A stretch of DNA of 64,000 bases from CCMP332 sp040218795 (GCA_040218795.1 JAVJQT010000005.1:372001-436000), one strand, 5' to 3'. Numbered from the stretch's first letter, positions 9,828 to 19,355 are shown. Numbers and translations: made by a program. Notes: generated from the letters alone by a model not told the origin.

Positions 9828-11339
9828 ATGTATATAAAAGCGTTCCCGGCCATGTTCTTATTGCTTTTTACTTGCGCGATCGAAGTGGCCGCACTGAGTA
9901 TCAATGGAGTAGTTGTCGATCTTGAAAGTAATCAAGTTCTGCCCTATGCAAGTATTGCTGTTTCGGGTAAATCTATAGGAACTATCAGCAATTCAGAAGG
10001 ACGTTTTGTTTTATCTGCCGAACACATTCAATCAAATGACAGCATTTTGATCAGCTATATGGGTTATGAAACCTTGAAATTGCCCTATGAAAAAGCGAAG
10101 TCCCAGACATCATTTTATTTAAAACCTGCAAACATCAACCTCTCCGAGGTAAAGGTTTATTCAAGAAATCTAAGTGTTGAAGAAATAATCGAAAAAGTAG
10201 TTGAAAATTATTCAAAAAATCATCCGCAGATAAATCAAAGACAAAGGCTGTTTGTACATAGTTTTATTCAAACGCCATTTTCCAAACAAAACACAGCCCG
10301 GATTGTAAAATCAAATTTCAAAGGGATGAGCAAAGAAAAATTTGATGCTATTTTTAATAAAATCCCTGCTGTTTTTACGGATTATAACGATGCTATTTTT
10401 GATCTGTATTCTTATGATTCTAAATACAAACTCAATCCTATACAGGGGATATCATTAGAAGAAGGCGATCAGGATGCCCTTTTAAAAGAAATTGAACAAC
10501 AAATGACCGAAATTATTGCTGATTTTGAGAATGCAATTAAAAACCCTGATGTCTATTACAAATTCAAAACCGGAATCTTCGGATTTAAATTTAATCCTTC
10601 AGAAGACGAAAACAACGATAGCGACTATTCCGGGGATGACAGCCTGAATTTTAAAATTCCCACTGCTTCGATAAAATACGAAACAGGTAAGCTGATAAGT
10701 GAATTTTCTACTTTGGAAGGAGAAAATACCGAATTTCTAAAAAAGAAAGGGAAATACCGATTTAAGCTTGAAAATATTGAATTCTACAATGGAGAACTTG
10801 TTTACCGGATTAAATTCGAACCAAAACGAACAGGGCTCTTTGAAGGGGAAATTTTTATTTCCACAAGTGATTTTGGCATTCACCAGATGGATTATACTTA
10901 TGCCAAAGGTAAAAGCACAGAAAACATAAAAATATTAGGCTTCGGACATGCAATTAATAAGCGGAAAGGGCGTGTGATTTTTGATAAAGGACCCGTACAT
11001 TACCATTTAAAATTCATAATGGCGGAAGAAAGTGAAATGGCTGCCATTGATCGGAAATTTTCGTTTCTGAAAAAAGAAAAGCGTTTTTTAATTGATAAGG
11101 AATTGAGTCAGATAAAATTTGATGTTGATTTGTTCTTCAACATTCAAAGTAAATGGGAATTGCTTGTATTGGAACATGAAACTTTGAACGAAGAAGATTT
11201 TGACAAATTGGAGCAAGCGAAGTTTATGAACTTCAAAAAAGAATTGGCACATTCTCCCAAAGACTGGGAAAACCGCACCTACATAGTTCCGGGCGAAGAA
11301 CTCATTAAATACACGAGAAAAACTACAAAAGAGAACTGA
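9828..11339 (+). CDS. Secreted protein with carboxypeptidase-regulatory-like domain
   Basis: 503 residues. A signal peptide of about 23 residues is followed by a CarbopepD_reg_2-like beta-sandwich at about 24-108 (INGVVVDLESNQVLPYASI, GTISNSEGRFVLS, ISYMGYETLKLPY). This domain is common at the N-terminus of Bacteroidota outer-membrane proteins. The remaining 390 residues form an uncharacterised region rich in beta strands and charge, without the long barrel expected of a TonB-dependent receptor. Periplasmic or surface location is inferred. The function is unknown. Confidence 0.82.
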   Translation: MYIKAFPAMFLLLFTCAIEVAALSINGVVVDLESNQVLPYASIAVSGKSIGTISNSEGRFVLSAEHIQSNDSILISYMGYETLKLPYEKAKSQTSFYLKPANINLSEVKVYSRNLSVEEIIEKVVENYSKNHPQINQRQRLFVHSFIQTPFSKQNTARIVKSNFKGMSKEKFDAIFNKIPAVFTDYNDAIFDLYSYDSKYKLNPIQGISLEEGDQDALLKEIEQQMTEIIADFENAIKNPDVYYKFKTGIFGFKFNPSEDENNDSDYSGDDSLNFKIPTASIKYETGKLISEFSTLEGENTEFLKKKGKYRFKLENIEFYNGELVYRIKFEPKRTGLFEGEIFISTSDFGIHQMDYTYAKGKSTENIKILGFGHAINKRKGRVIFDKGPVHYHLKFIMAEESEMAAIDRKFSFLKKEKRFLIDKELSQIKFDVDLFFNIQSKWELLVLEHETLNEEDFDKLEQAKFMNFKKELAHSPKDWENRTYIVPGEELIKYTRKTTKEN

Positions 11340-11366
11340 AGGGAATAAGAGATAAGAAAAAAGGCT

Positions 11367-11594
11367 TTACTTATTTTCAATATCATCGAGTGAAATTATT
11401 TTATCCAGTCGAATTTTAAAGTCATTTTCTCCTACAAGGTATTCCTCACCTTCTTTTGAATAAACATCAATTAGCTTTCCATTATAAATACCTATAGTGT
11501 TTTCGTTTTTAAATTGAATTTTGCAGATCTTTTGTCTGGTAACTCTATCGAGCAAAATATCATGAAAGGAACAATTTATTGGACTGTAAGCCAT
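11367..11594 (-). CDS. Rho-binding antiterminator (ROF) homologue
   Basis: 75 residues. The start PINCSFHDILLDRVTRQKIC and the end FKIRLDKIISLD match the pattern of the ROF/YaeO family, small beta-barrel proteins that bind transcription factor Rho and reduce termination. The length fits the family. Its start codon is one base after the stop of the upstream gene (11596-12282), so the two are probably translated from one mRNA. That link is inference. Confidence 0.75.
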   Translation of the reverse strand: MAYSPINCSFHDILLDRVTRQKICKIQFKNENTIGIYNGKLIDVYSKEGEEYLVGENDFKIRLDKIISLDDIENK

Positions 11595-11595
11595 T

Positions 11596-12282
11596 TTAAT
11601 GACCTTTTACATTAGATAACTCGATATTGATATTAAATGGGCCATTATGAAATGAACTGATTTTTGCTTCATTGATGTTTTCCCATCCTTCCCAGCTAAA
11701 TTCAATTCCACCAACCGGAATTTTAGCAACCCAAAATTTCCATGCTTTCGGCCGATAATCCTCATCCAGAATCCACAAATAGGAATCTCCGGGTGTTACG
11801 CCTCCGGAAGTATAGGTCACCAAAAGTGCCTCTTTGCCTTTATAATCGACTATACCTCTTTTGGTTCCTGAATCACGCACCTTAAATTGAGCCCCCAGCC
11901 AAAATGAATCATTGATAAAATATTCATAGGCCCTTTGAATTATATCCGTTGTATCTCCTTCTGCTATTGAAGCAGTACTCTTTGCTTTGCCTTTAATGGT
12001 TTTTGTATTTAAGTAAACCGTATAATCGTCCCAATTGACAATCACACTATCTTGTCTTTTATACCATGTATAATTATGATCCGGCATATACGACCAGGAA
12101 ATAATTTCAAGGGAATCCCAGGCTCTTTTGTTTACAGACTTGAGCATTTTGTCTGCCAGTCTTTCAGCCTTCTCCCCTTCCAGGCCCTTTGGAAGTGCTT
12201 CATCCATTATTTGAAATGCAATAAAAGCACCTATTACTAAGGCCAATAATATGATTGAAACAATTTTAAGTGCTTTTCGCAT
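11596..12282 (-). CDS. Membrane-anchored protein of unknown function
   Basis: 228 residues with one N-terminal TM/signal-anchor helix (IVSIILLALVIGAFIAFQI). The rest is a soluble domain with many aromatic residues (SWSYMPDHNYTWYKRQDSV, then DSYLWILDEDYRPKAWKFWV). The alternating pattern suggests an antiparallel beta sheet like lipoprotein-carrier-type folds, but I do not recognise a named family. It is the first gene of a two-gene unit with the ROF homologue. Confidence 0.78.
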   Translation of the reverse strand: MRKALKIVSIILLALVIGAFIAFQIMDEALPKGLEGEKAERLADKMLKSVNKRAWDSLEIISWSYMPDHNYTWYKRQDSVIVNWDDYTVYLNTKTIKGKAKSTASIAEGDTTDIIQRAYEYFINDSFWLGAQFKVRDSGTKRGIVDYKGKEALLVTYTSGGVTPGDSYLWILDEDYRPKAWKFWVAKIPVGGIEFSWEGWENINEAKISSFHNGPFNINIELSNVKGH

Positions 12283-12320
12283 TTGACAAACCTAAATCAT
12301 TTTACAAAAATCAAAAATTA

Positions 12321-12351
12321 TTGGCAAGACATTAAGATTTGCCAATTTTTT
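12321..12351. terminator. Stem-loop with T run between divergent genes
   Basis: TTGGCAA (12321-12327) and TTGCCAA (12339-12345) form a 7-bp stem with an 11-base loop, followed by a T run. It looks like an intrinsic terminator, but it lies between two divergent genes where none is needed. It may instead be an attenuator, a fossil, or chance. Confidence 0.3.
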
Positions 12352-12557
12352 GGCATAAAAATAAGCCGACCTTAGAAATTGTATTATTTGAAGATTTAAA
12401 ATCCATCGCGCCTTCAGCTTTTCCAATAATTCAATTAATTAATCTGAATAATTAATAAAAGCAGCATCCTGATTAAAGTCTTTAATTCAGAAATAAAGAG
12501 ATTTTTGTATATTGAAGCTTCTCCTAAGAGCCAATTAAATAACCGCAAAAACAAATA

Positions 12558-14066
12558 ATGAATAAGCGCAGCCTTTGTATTTTTCTTGTGTTTTTGGTTT
12601 CATTCTATGAAATAAGAGCACAAATAGTTATTGAAAAATTTTCTCCCGAATCCTTGCCTACCGGTTTTCATGCTGTAACTGCAGAAAGAGGAAATATCAT
12701 TGTCACTTTTCCCGAGGAAGGTGCCGTGTGGAAGTCACATTGTTACAATTTAAAAGGCAAATTACTTTGGGAATACGAGCTGAAGCTTAAAGAAAATGAA
12801 TATGTTATCCAAGATGAATTATTTGAAGGTGTATTGAATATTTTCAGTACAGTTAAACAATCAGATCCGAATAAAGCTACACTCTACTTAAGAAGAATCG
12901 ATGAGAAAACAGGTAAGCTCATTTCAGAAAGACAATTGTGGAATAAGCCTGTCGAGGAAGAACATTTTAATGATAATAAAGCGGATGTCATTGCGGATGA
13001 AAATATTGCAATTTCAGCGCGAAGGGATGTAAAAGTTGAAGTTCATCTGGAATACCGATTTAACATGAGTGTTTCACTCAGAGAGTCCAAATATCTTTTC
13101 TATATCTACGACTACTCCAAAAATCACTTAAAATTAGACTATAAGGTTTTTGATCAAAATGTGCAGGAATTGGACAGTGGGCATATAGATTTTGAAGATG
13201 GCATGTTCATTTACGATGTAAAAGTCAATGACCAGGGCGATGTATTTGTTGCTAATTCAAATCTGGAAGGCGATCTGGAAGTTTATAAATACCCGGTATT
13301 GAGCAGTGGTTTTGATTTCCTCAATATTCTCTCCGATTCTATCAAGATGGGCGATATCAAAGACGACCTCACTTTGAATTTTATTGATGATAATCAGGTT
13401 TTCATTGCCTCAAAACTCGAATTTTCTGAATTTTTTCTGGGCATTTATTACGCCTTATTCGATTTTGAAAACACCCGTATAAGCCGGGAGAAATTTCAAC
13501 CATTGAATATAGAACTCTTACACAAAGTAGATAGCCTGCATAAAGCCAAAGAAATCAAACATCTGGTCTGGAATAAATACAACCTTACCCATTTCAACAT
13601 TTTTAATAAAAATGAACTCGTGCTTGTGTTTGAACATATGGATATAAAACATTCAGGGCATATTTTCAGAGAAATTGATTTTGTATCCAGATTGCCCTGG
13701 AAAGAACACAATTCAAAAGTCTCTGTAGGACCTGCACTCATTTTTGCTTTTGATAGCCATGATGTCCTGAAATGGAGCAAATATTTTAATATTAATTTAG
13801 AAACACAGGAAGCTTTATTTCCATTGAGTTCAAGCATGAATGTACTTCCTCCTGAGGATGATAAGTTGACCCTCGTTGTAAGAGATAATGAAGCCTCATA
13901 TACTTACAAACTGGAATACGAAAAAGACATGGTTGAGGAAAAAGCAATTATTGAAGAAGAGGGCGGGATTATACCGGCCTGGACTGTGAAAATGAAAAAT
14001 AAATATTATGCCTCCTATTTTTCAAATGATGAAAAAATATTGATTATTAAGGAGATAGATTACTAA
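12558..14066 (+). CDS. Secreted protein of unknown function
   Basis: 502 residues with a signal peptide (LCIFLVFLVSFYEIRAQ, cleavage after about residue 21). The mature protein has repeated strand-turn units (KGKLLWEYELKL, DVKVNDQGDVFVANSNLEG), suggesting a beta-propeller-like sheet protein. I recognise no family and see no catalytic motif. It is monocistronic and ends in a strong stem-loop terminator. Confidence 0.8.
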   Translation: MNKRSLCIFLVFLVSFYEIRAQIVIEKFSPESLPTGFHAVTAERGNIIVTFPEEGAVWKSHCYNLKGKLLWEYELKLKENEYVIQDELFEGVLNIFSTVKQSDPNKATLYLRRIDEKTGKLISERQLWNKPVEEEHFNDNKADVIADENIAISARRDVKVEVHLEYRFNMSVSLRESKYLFYIYDYSKNHLKLDYKVFDQNVQELDSGHIDFEDGMFIYDVKVNDQGDVFVANSNLEGDLEVYKYPVLSSGFDFLNILSDSIKMGDIKDDLTLNFIDDNQVFIASKLEFSEFFLGIYYALFDFENTRISREKFQPLNIELLHKVDSLHKAKEIKHLVWNKYNLTHFNIFNKNELVLVFEHMDIKHSGHIFREIDFVSRLPWKEHNSKVSVGPALIFAFDSHDVLKWSKYFNINLETQEALFPLSSSMNVLPPEDDKLTLVVRDNEASYTYKLEYEKDMVEEKAIIEEEGGIIPAWTVKMKNKYYASYFSNDEKILIIKEIDY

Positions 14067-14103
14067 ATTAAGTTTCTTTCAATAAAACACCACAATTGTT
14101 TTA

Positions 14104-14143
14104 AAAACCAAAAAGCTATTATTGTTAATAGCTTTTTGGTTTT
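14104..14143. terminator. Bidirectional intrinsic terminator
   Basis: A perfect 18-bp inverted repeat with a TTGT loop (arms 14104-14121 and 14126-14143) lies between two convergent genes. The A-rich left flank and T-rich right flank let it terminate transcripts from both the 12558 and the 14801 gene. Confidence 0.85.
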
Positions 14144-14150
14144 GTCATAT

Positions 14151-14801
14151 TCATTGAGCTTTAGACTTCCTTGGAACCAAGATTAAAGGAATTAAAAAGC
14201 ATTGTAAAATTGAAATTATTACGCCTATTTGATCAGTTATTCCATGTGGTTCTCCGCTGGCTAATAGTATTGCTTGTATTGGTATTGGGCCAAGAATCAG
14301 TAATAGGTAAATATTGTTCTTCTTATTCCATTTGATACTTACATTCTCGCTTTTCATGTCCTTGACAATCACATTATAAACTAAAAATAAAGCTATAATC
14401 GAAAGTGGTATAACAATCCAAAACAAGGATATATGTACATTCAAAGTATCGCCATGAAACATGACATCATCTTGTAATAACATGTAGACTAGTAAATTTC
14501 CAAATGAATTCAGATACCATAGTCCCAACAGAATATAAAACAATATTCTGTTTGAAAGCCAGTAAAAGGAGTACATAACCAGAAAATAAAAAGCAACTTG
14601 TACCAATAAGAATAAGAAGTCTAAGCTTATACCTCTTCCGGCTAATTCTAAACCAAAAAAATTAGTACCCCATACATATGAGTCACCATCAAAAATTGAT
14701 CGTACAAAGGGCAACCAAATGACCATAAAAGTAAGTGAGATGAAAATTAGTGTCGAAGTATTCCATCCGTTTGTTTTTCTGTGTGCAATTAATTTTTTCA
14801 T
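14151..14801 (-). CDS. Multi-pass membrane protein of unknown function
   Basis: 216 residues from the ATG at 14801 (MKKLIAHRKTNGWNT). A TTG at 14834 would add 11 residues with no membrane or motif content. About six hydrophobic helices are visible (LIFISLTFMVIWLPF, FLFLLVQVAFYFLVM, ILFYILLGLWYL, HISLFWIVIPLSIIALFLVY, IYLLLILGPIPIQAIL, IGVIISILQCFLIPLIL). No family is recognised. It follows the LytTR regulator gene by 78 bp in the same direction, so it may be that regulator's target or partner. Confidence 0.72.
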   Translation of the reverse strand: MKKLIAHRKTNGWNTSTLIFISLTFMVIWLPFVRSIFDGDSYVWGTNFFGLELAGRGISLDFLFLLVQVAFYFLVMYSFYWLSNRILFYILLGLWYLNSFGNLLVYMLLQDDVMFHGDTLNVHISLFWIVIPLSIIALFLVYNVIVKDMKSENVSIKWNKKNNIYLLLILGPIPIQAILLASGEPHGITDQIGVIISILQCFLIPLILVPRKSKAQ

Positions 14802-14879
14802 ATCTATTATTTTTGTGATGCACGAAAGAGTCAATTCTTAAATAAGAAAAGTACGTTTAATTGATTTTTGGGATGAATT

Positions 14880-15737
14880 TTAATTATTTGGGGTGAATTG
14901 CAAAGCCTTTTCATGAATTATGTTATTAAGTACATCTACATAGTGTCGTGAAACAGGAATACCTTTATCCAATCCTTTCAGAAATATTTCCATTTTATTT
15001 CTGTTCCCCTTCATCTGTTGAAGGTTGTAAAGATTAATCATGTAGGATCTATGACATCTTACCAATGATGAATGTAATTGATCCTCTACAAGGCTTTTTA
15101 GACTTTTACGAATAAGATGTCGATCTATTCCTTCATTACCTAAATAATACAGGGAAATATAATTATCATCGGAAGCGATATATAACAACAATTTCAATTT
15201 AAGACTAAAGGTTTCCGAAGCGTTATCAGACTTAAAAATCAACACTTTCTCTCCTTCGCCTATTTCAGATTCGTATTCAAAATAGGAATTCAGAGTTTCA
15301 TTTAAATCCCTGATTCTGGCATAAACAACCATTGAAGTATAAGGAATCAGAAAAAGCATACTTAGATTTTTTGTAAAATCAAGAAAACTTAAAATACCGA
15401 AGTCATGCCAATTTCCTAAAATATTATATGTTAGATAGAGGATTAGGCCTAACCATAAAGAGTTGGCCAAATAGCAGATAATAATATTGATTGTGGAAAA
15501 GTAGCTTAAGAGAATTTTTTGAATAATAAATTCAAATATTATCTGGGCAAATAAAGCTGAACAGCAAAAAATAATTATACCTAATAAAAATGTTTCGCTA
15601 ATTTTTTCGCTTGGGTCATAATTATTGACCCCAAAAGGCTGAAAAATGAGAAAAAATAGAAAGAAAAAAACCGTTACAAATAAACTGAAGAGTAATTTTT
15701 CTTGATTGTTTAAATATTGAATCTGAGTATTGAACAA
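14880..15737 (-). CDS. Membrane-bound LytTR-type transcriptional regulator
   Basis: 285 residues. The N-terminal 140 residues hold about four TM helices (LLFSLFVTVFFFLFFLIF, FLLGIIIFCCSALFAQI and two more). The C-terminal 100 residues are a LytTR DNA-binding domain: LYIASDDNYISLYYLG, then LVRCHRSYMINLYNL and the final KGIPVSRHYVDVL. There is no receiver domain or histidine kinase. This places it with one-component Bacteroidota LytTR proteins that sense a signal in the membrane and bind DNA directly. Target genes are unknown; the downstream membrane protein is a candidate. Confidence 0.88.
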   Translation of the reverse strand: MFNTQIQYLNNQEKLLFSLFVTVFFFLFFLIFQPFGVNNYDPSEKISETFLLGIIIFCCSALFAQIIFEFIIQKILLSYFSTINIIICYLANSLWLGLILYLTYNILGNWHDFGILSFLDFTKNLSMLFLIPYTSMVVYARIRDLNETLNSYFEYESEIGEGEKVLIFKSDNASETFSLKLKLLLYIASDDNYISLYYLGNEGIDRHLIRKSLKSLVEDQLHSSLVRCHRSYMINLYNLQQMKGNRNKMEIFLKGLDKGIPVSRHYVDVLNNIIHEKALQFTPNN

Positions 15738-15866
15738 GGCTTTAATTCTCTATACGAGTTGACCAATGAAATTACATAAATAAGTGAAAAAGTTCATTTT
15801 TTAACCTTATCTAATATAATTCACTTTTAAGGTCATTATTCTTAGTTTTAATAAAAATTTCTCCCT

Positions 15867-17288
15867 ATGAAAAAGGTCTATTTAATATTTATTGTGATGA
15901 TTTCCATTTTTCTTGAAGGTAATGCCCAATTTAATGGTAAACCCCTTTACGATGTGCTGGTAAGGCAATACCCCGATACTTTTGGAACTTACAGAATGGA
16001 ATTATACCCCAGCATTGCACCTCTGCATTGTGAAAATTTTGATACCCTTGCACAACAGGGTTTTTATGATTCACTGGCATTTCACAGAGTGGTGACAAAT
16101 TTTGTAATCCAGGGCGGCGACCCGAATTCAAGATCAGGACCTCCTTCCACATGGGGACAAGGCGCTCCATGGCAAAATACTGTTCCGGCAGAATTTAATC
16201 CACTTTCTCATAGCAGAAGTACCATTGGTGCGGCAAGGTCAACAGATCCCAATAGCGCTACTTCACAGTTTTATGTCAATCTTGCCAATAATAGCAATCT
16301 CAATGGCAATTATACCTTGTATGGAAAAGTTATTAGCGGGATGAATGTGGTGGACTCCGTGGAAGCAGCGCCAACCGATGCCAATGACAGGCCACTCGAC
16401 AAAATCGATATGTTTATTACTTATGTCGGCGAAGACACGACCTCACCTTCAATGGCGCCAAGTTTGACAGCACCTGCGGACAGCGCAGTGGATTTATTCG
16501 GAGATGAAACCTTTAGCTGGACCACAGTGAATTCAAACGACTTTTTACTTTACAGAATTGAATTTTCAAAACAATCTGATTTTAGCAGCATCGACTATTT
16601 CGAAAACGTGTCAAAAAGCAAAACAAGTGTAAAACCCCTCGATAATCTGGAGCAGGGATTTGTGACTTATTATTGGAGGGTTTTGACCAATAACGGTGGA
16701 AAGATGAAAGCCTCGGAAACCAGATCTTTTGCCACATATATTGCAGCACCAATACTTAAAAAACCTTTGGACATGTCCAATAGTGTTTATATGAATCCAA
16801 TATTCGAATGGTACAGTGTACCCGGTGCTACACAATACAATTTTGTGATTTCCACATTACCTACACTTGAAATACCAAATTTCAACGTGGTAGATACAAT
16901 TACCTGGAAAACAGATTTTGTTCCGGCACCATTGAATGCCAATTCGACCTATTACTGGGGCGTTAGCTCAATTAAAAATGGAGTACCAGGCGATTTTTCA
17001 GAAGTGCGTGAATTTACGACCAGCAATATTATCAGCAGTCTGGAAGGAAGTCTTCCGGATTTTGAAAAGATTTATCCGAATCCAAATTCAGGAATCTTTA
17101 CTGTAAAATCAGAATCCAATTCCAATGCCCTACTTAAAATTCATGACATTAATGGAGCATTGATATTGGAAAAAGAATTGTCTTCTGAGATTGAACAGAT
17201 TGATATTAGCAAGGAAGCCGAAGGCATTTATTTTTATTCGATTAGCAGTCCTTCAAATTCGATGCGGGGTAAAATAATTAAGCGCTAA
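15867..17288 (+). CDS. Secreted cyclophilin with C-terminal T9SS sorting domain
   Basis: 473 residues with a signal peptide (ends EGNAQ near residue 21). Residues about 25-195 are a cyclophilin-type peptidyl-prolyl isomerase: FHRVVTNFVIQGGDPNSRSG, the active-site-region TSQFYVNLA and the final LYGKVISGMNVVDSVE. Residues about 200-390 look like one or two FN3/Ig-like modules (YYWRVLTNNGGK, YYWGVSSIKNGVPGDFSEV). The last 80 residues are a type IX secretion sorting domain (IYPNPNSGIFTVKS, then GIYFYSISS and a basic end). It should therefore be surface-attached or released. Cyclophilins of this group are usually periplasmic, so this architecture is notable. Confidence 0.92.
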   Translation: MKKVYLIFIVMISIFLEGNAQFNGKPLYDVLVRQYPDTFGTYRMELYPSIAPLHCENFDTLAQQGFYDSLAFHRVVTNFVIQGGDPNSRSGPPSTWGQGAPWQNTVPAEFNPLSHSRSTIGAARSTDPNSATSQFYVNLANNSNLNGNYTLYGKVISGMNVVDSVEAAPTDANDRPLDKIDMFITYVGEDTTSPSMAPSLTAPADSAVDLFGDETFSWTTVNSNDFLLYRIEFSKQSDFSSIDYFENVSKSKTSVKPLDNLEQGFVTYYWRVLTNNGGKMKASETRSFATYIAAPILKKPLDMSNSVYMNPIFEWYSVPGATQYNFVISTLPTLEIPNFNVVDTITWKTDFVPAPLNANSTYYWGVSSIKNGVPGDFSEVREFTTSNIISSLEGSLPDFEKIYPNPNSGIFTVKSESNSNALLKIHDINGALILEKELSSEIEQIDISKEAEGIYFYSISSPSNSMRGKIIKR

Positions 17289-17364
17289 GCTTGCTTGTTT
17301 GAAATTTAAAAGATTGATCTATCAAATATGAATTGTATATTCTGATTAATTAAATATTATCTCT

Positions 17365-17694
17365 GTGGAAATATTTAATGAGTATACATTTGCAATAATT
17401 GCGGGTTGGCTGTTACCCAGCGCACTATTAGGTCTTTTGGGAGACAACCGATTGATTGGTTTTTGGAAAACCATTTTGATATCCGTATTGCTCAGTCCAC
17501 TGATCGGATTGATCGCTGTGTTATCATCAAAAAGCCGGCAAACCGATGCCCTGGAAAAAGCACAAATAAAAGAGCTAAAAGAAGCACAGGCAGAGCGTAT
17601 CAGCGAAGAACTGGGAAAACTCCATGCACTTCACGCCAATGGGGCCATCGATGATGATGAATATAAGAAAGCGAAAAATAAACTGCTCTCCTGA
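17365..17694 (+). CDS. Small membrane protein with SHOCT-like C-terminus
   Basis: 109 residues from a GTG start; there is no in-frame ATG nearby. Two hydrophobic helices (FAIIAGWLLPSALLGLLG and TILISVLLSPLIGLIAVL) are followed by a charged helix. The end, ELGKLHALHANGAIDDDEYKKAKNKLL, is a SHOCT-like motif, a short C-terminal oligomerisation module. The role is unknown. Its stop codon abuts the stop of the convergent gene at 17695. Confidence 0.75.
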   Translation: MEIFNEYTFAIIAGWLLPSALLGLLGDNRLIGFWKTILISVLLSPLIGLIAVLSSKSRQTDALEKAQIKELKEAQAERISEELGKLHALHANGAIDDDEYKKAKNKLLS

Positions 17695-18774
17695 TCAGCG
17701 AACGGTCTGAGCCTTGAACAACTGATACACATATTCCATATACATTTTTTCGCCCTCTATCAGGTTCCAGTTTTCCAGATCACTTGAATAATGCAACGAA
17801 CGGTCACCTTTTTCCGCACTGTTAATTTCGGTGACATAAATGCCGGAAATGTTCATTATCATGTCATTGCTTTGGCCACTAATATCAATTTCGGTTCCGG
17901 TCCAGGAATTCCCATCATTTTCCGATTCAAGCAATGTAGTTTTGGTAAAAGCTGTACCACCGACTACCGTTACATTTTCCTCCAATCTGAAATTGACATA
18001 ATCCTTTTCTGCAAATACGCTTGAAACGCTTGCATTAACCGTCGTATCTCCACCTGAAGCAATAAAATCATAGTCTACATTGTACTCTGTCCAGTTTATG
18101 GCATCGGTAGAATGATGAACTTTCCCATTGGCTATGCCATAAAATTTTTCACCATAGGCCCAAACCTTTTCTAAACTGACATCCTGCCCATCAACCTGTG
18201 TATTGGTTTGTTTCCAACTGACACCGTCATCATCAGAATAAATGATTCGGCCATCATTGACATTGGCAAAAACTATAGATAATGTTGATACAAAGTCGGT
18301 AACATTGGTAGGGTCTACTCCGGTTGAGCTCAATTGAAAGGTACTGAATTGAACAAATGAGTGAGGAACCGTTTTAATTTCGCCGGTGACATAATCCAAT
18401 ATGTGAGAGGCCAGATTGGTCAACGCAAAGTCTGCTTTATTGGCCGGGTTATTTCCCAAGCCCAGAACATTATAATAAGCGCCTTTTTCGGCATCGTAAA
18501 GGGTGCCGCCTGCATAAGCGTATACTCTATTGCCATCGGTTTGAAACTGTGCATTGTTTGGTGTATTCTGTGTGGCATTGAAAGTGATGTAGATATCCGT
18601 CCATACTTCCCCATCGGTAGTCCATTTCATAAGACGATCATTATTGATCAAATAGAAAACCTCGCTGCTTTCGGGTAAGCTATTCAGGTTATCAAATAAA
18701 TCATCATCGTTATTGCCACAGGAAGAAATAATCAAGATTAATACAATCAATTGGATCCAAAAAGTACGTTTCAT
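17695..18774 (-). CDS. Lipoprotein with BNR/Asp-box-like repeats
   Basis: 359 residues with a lipobox (LIISSC, Cys near residue 19) and a polar DDD linker. At least three Asp-box-like turns recur: YSDDDGVSWKQT, ENDGNSWTG and YSSDLENWN, with weaker copies. These point to a sialidase-like or YCF48-like beta-propeller. No sialidase catalytic residues can be assigned, so a binding or scaffold role is more likely. Converges without a gap on the 17365 gene. Confidence 0.8.
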   Translation of the reverse strand: MKRTFWIQLIVLILIISSCGNNDDDLFDNLNSLPESSEVFYLINNDRLMKWTTDGEVWTDIYITFNATQNTPNNAQFQTDGNRVYAYAGGTLYDAEKGAYYNVLGLGNNPANKADFALTNLASHILDYVTGEIKTVPHSFVQFSTFQLSSTGVDPTNVTDFVSTLSIVFANVNDGRIIYSDDDGVSWKQTNTQVDGQDVSLEKVWAYGEKFYGIANGKVHHSTDAINWTEYNVDYDFIASGGDTTVNASVSSVFAEKDYVNFRLEENVTVVGGTAFTKTTLLESENDGNSWTGTEIDISGQSNDMIMNISGIYVTEINSAEKGDRSLHYSSDLENWNLIEGEKMYMEYVYQLFKAQTVR

Positions 18775-18838
18775 TGCTATTTTTTTAAGTGAATCTAAAA
18801 ATATTCATTTAAATTTTAAGCATTATTCGTAATTCAAA

Positions 18839-19036
18839 ATGACAGACAGATTCAATTCCAGGGTAGAAAACTTCAATACCAATCTCTGGGGGCATCATTT
18901 TATCGTACCCGAGGAGATAGCCAAAAAATACATAGTAGGCGATAACAGACGTGTCATTTGCACGCTTAACGGCTTAAAAAAAGTAAGAGCAGCGCTCATG
19001 CCTTCCAAAAACGGATGGGTATATATTGCTGAATAA
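18839..19036 (+). CDS. DUF1905 domain, probable N-terminal half of a split gene
   Basis: 65 residues (FNTNLWGHHFIVPEEIAKKY, then RRVICTLNGLKKVRAALMPS and GWVYIAE). This matches DUF1905, a small beta-barrel domain. In related proteins DUF1905 is usually fused directly to a YdeI/OmdA-like helical domain. Here it stops at 19036, and that second domain continues at once in the +1 frame. Skipping one base near 19028 would join GWVYI to LNKKVR, as in the fused homologues. A frameshift mutation is therefore likely; an assembly error or coupled translation is also possible. Confidence 0.65.
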   Translation: MTDRFNSRVENFNTNLWGHHFIVPEEIAKKYIVGDNRRVICTLNGLKKVRAALMPSKNGWVYIAE

Positions 19037-19355
19037 AAAAGTGAGAACAGAGTTGGAAATAGAAGAGGAAAGCAAAATTTCAGTATTAATTGAAAAAGAC
19101 CGCTCAGAGTTTGGAATGGATGTACCTGAAGAGTTTATCGAAGTAATGGGACAGGAAGAATTGGCCTGGGAGCGTTTTCAGCAATTGACCCCGGGGAAAC
19201 AGCGTACCCTGATCTATATTGTAAACAAGGTTAAAAACACAGATAGCAGAATAAGAAAAGCCCTGGCGATAGCGCATCATTTAAAAGAGATGAAGGATGT
19301 TCTGGATTTCAAAAGGATCAATGAATTGATTAAGTATTATAATAATTTGAAGTAA
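19026..19355 (+). CDS. YdeI/OmdA-like domain, probable C-terminal half of a split gene
   Basis: 109 residues from a TTG at 19026, overlapping the DUF1905 frame by 11 bp. LNKKVRTELEIEE then FEFIEVMG-type and LTPGKQRTLIYIVNKVKNTD segments match the YdeI/OmdA family (linked in annotation to bacteriocin protection; mechanism unclear). No ATG occurs until about 30 residues in. The short TTG start, together with the fused form in other bacteria, supports a broken single gene of about 170 residues. It is the last gene before the cassette array. Confidence 0.65.
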   Translation: MLNKKVRTELEIEEESKISVLIEKDRSEFGMDVPEEFIEVMGQEELAWERFQQLTPGKQRTLIYIVNKVKNTDSRIRKALAIAHHLKEMKDVLDFKRINELIKYYNNLK

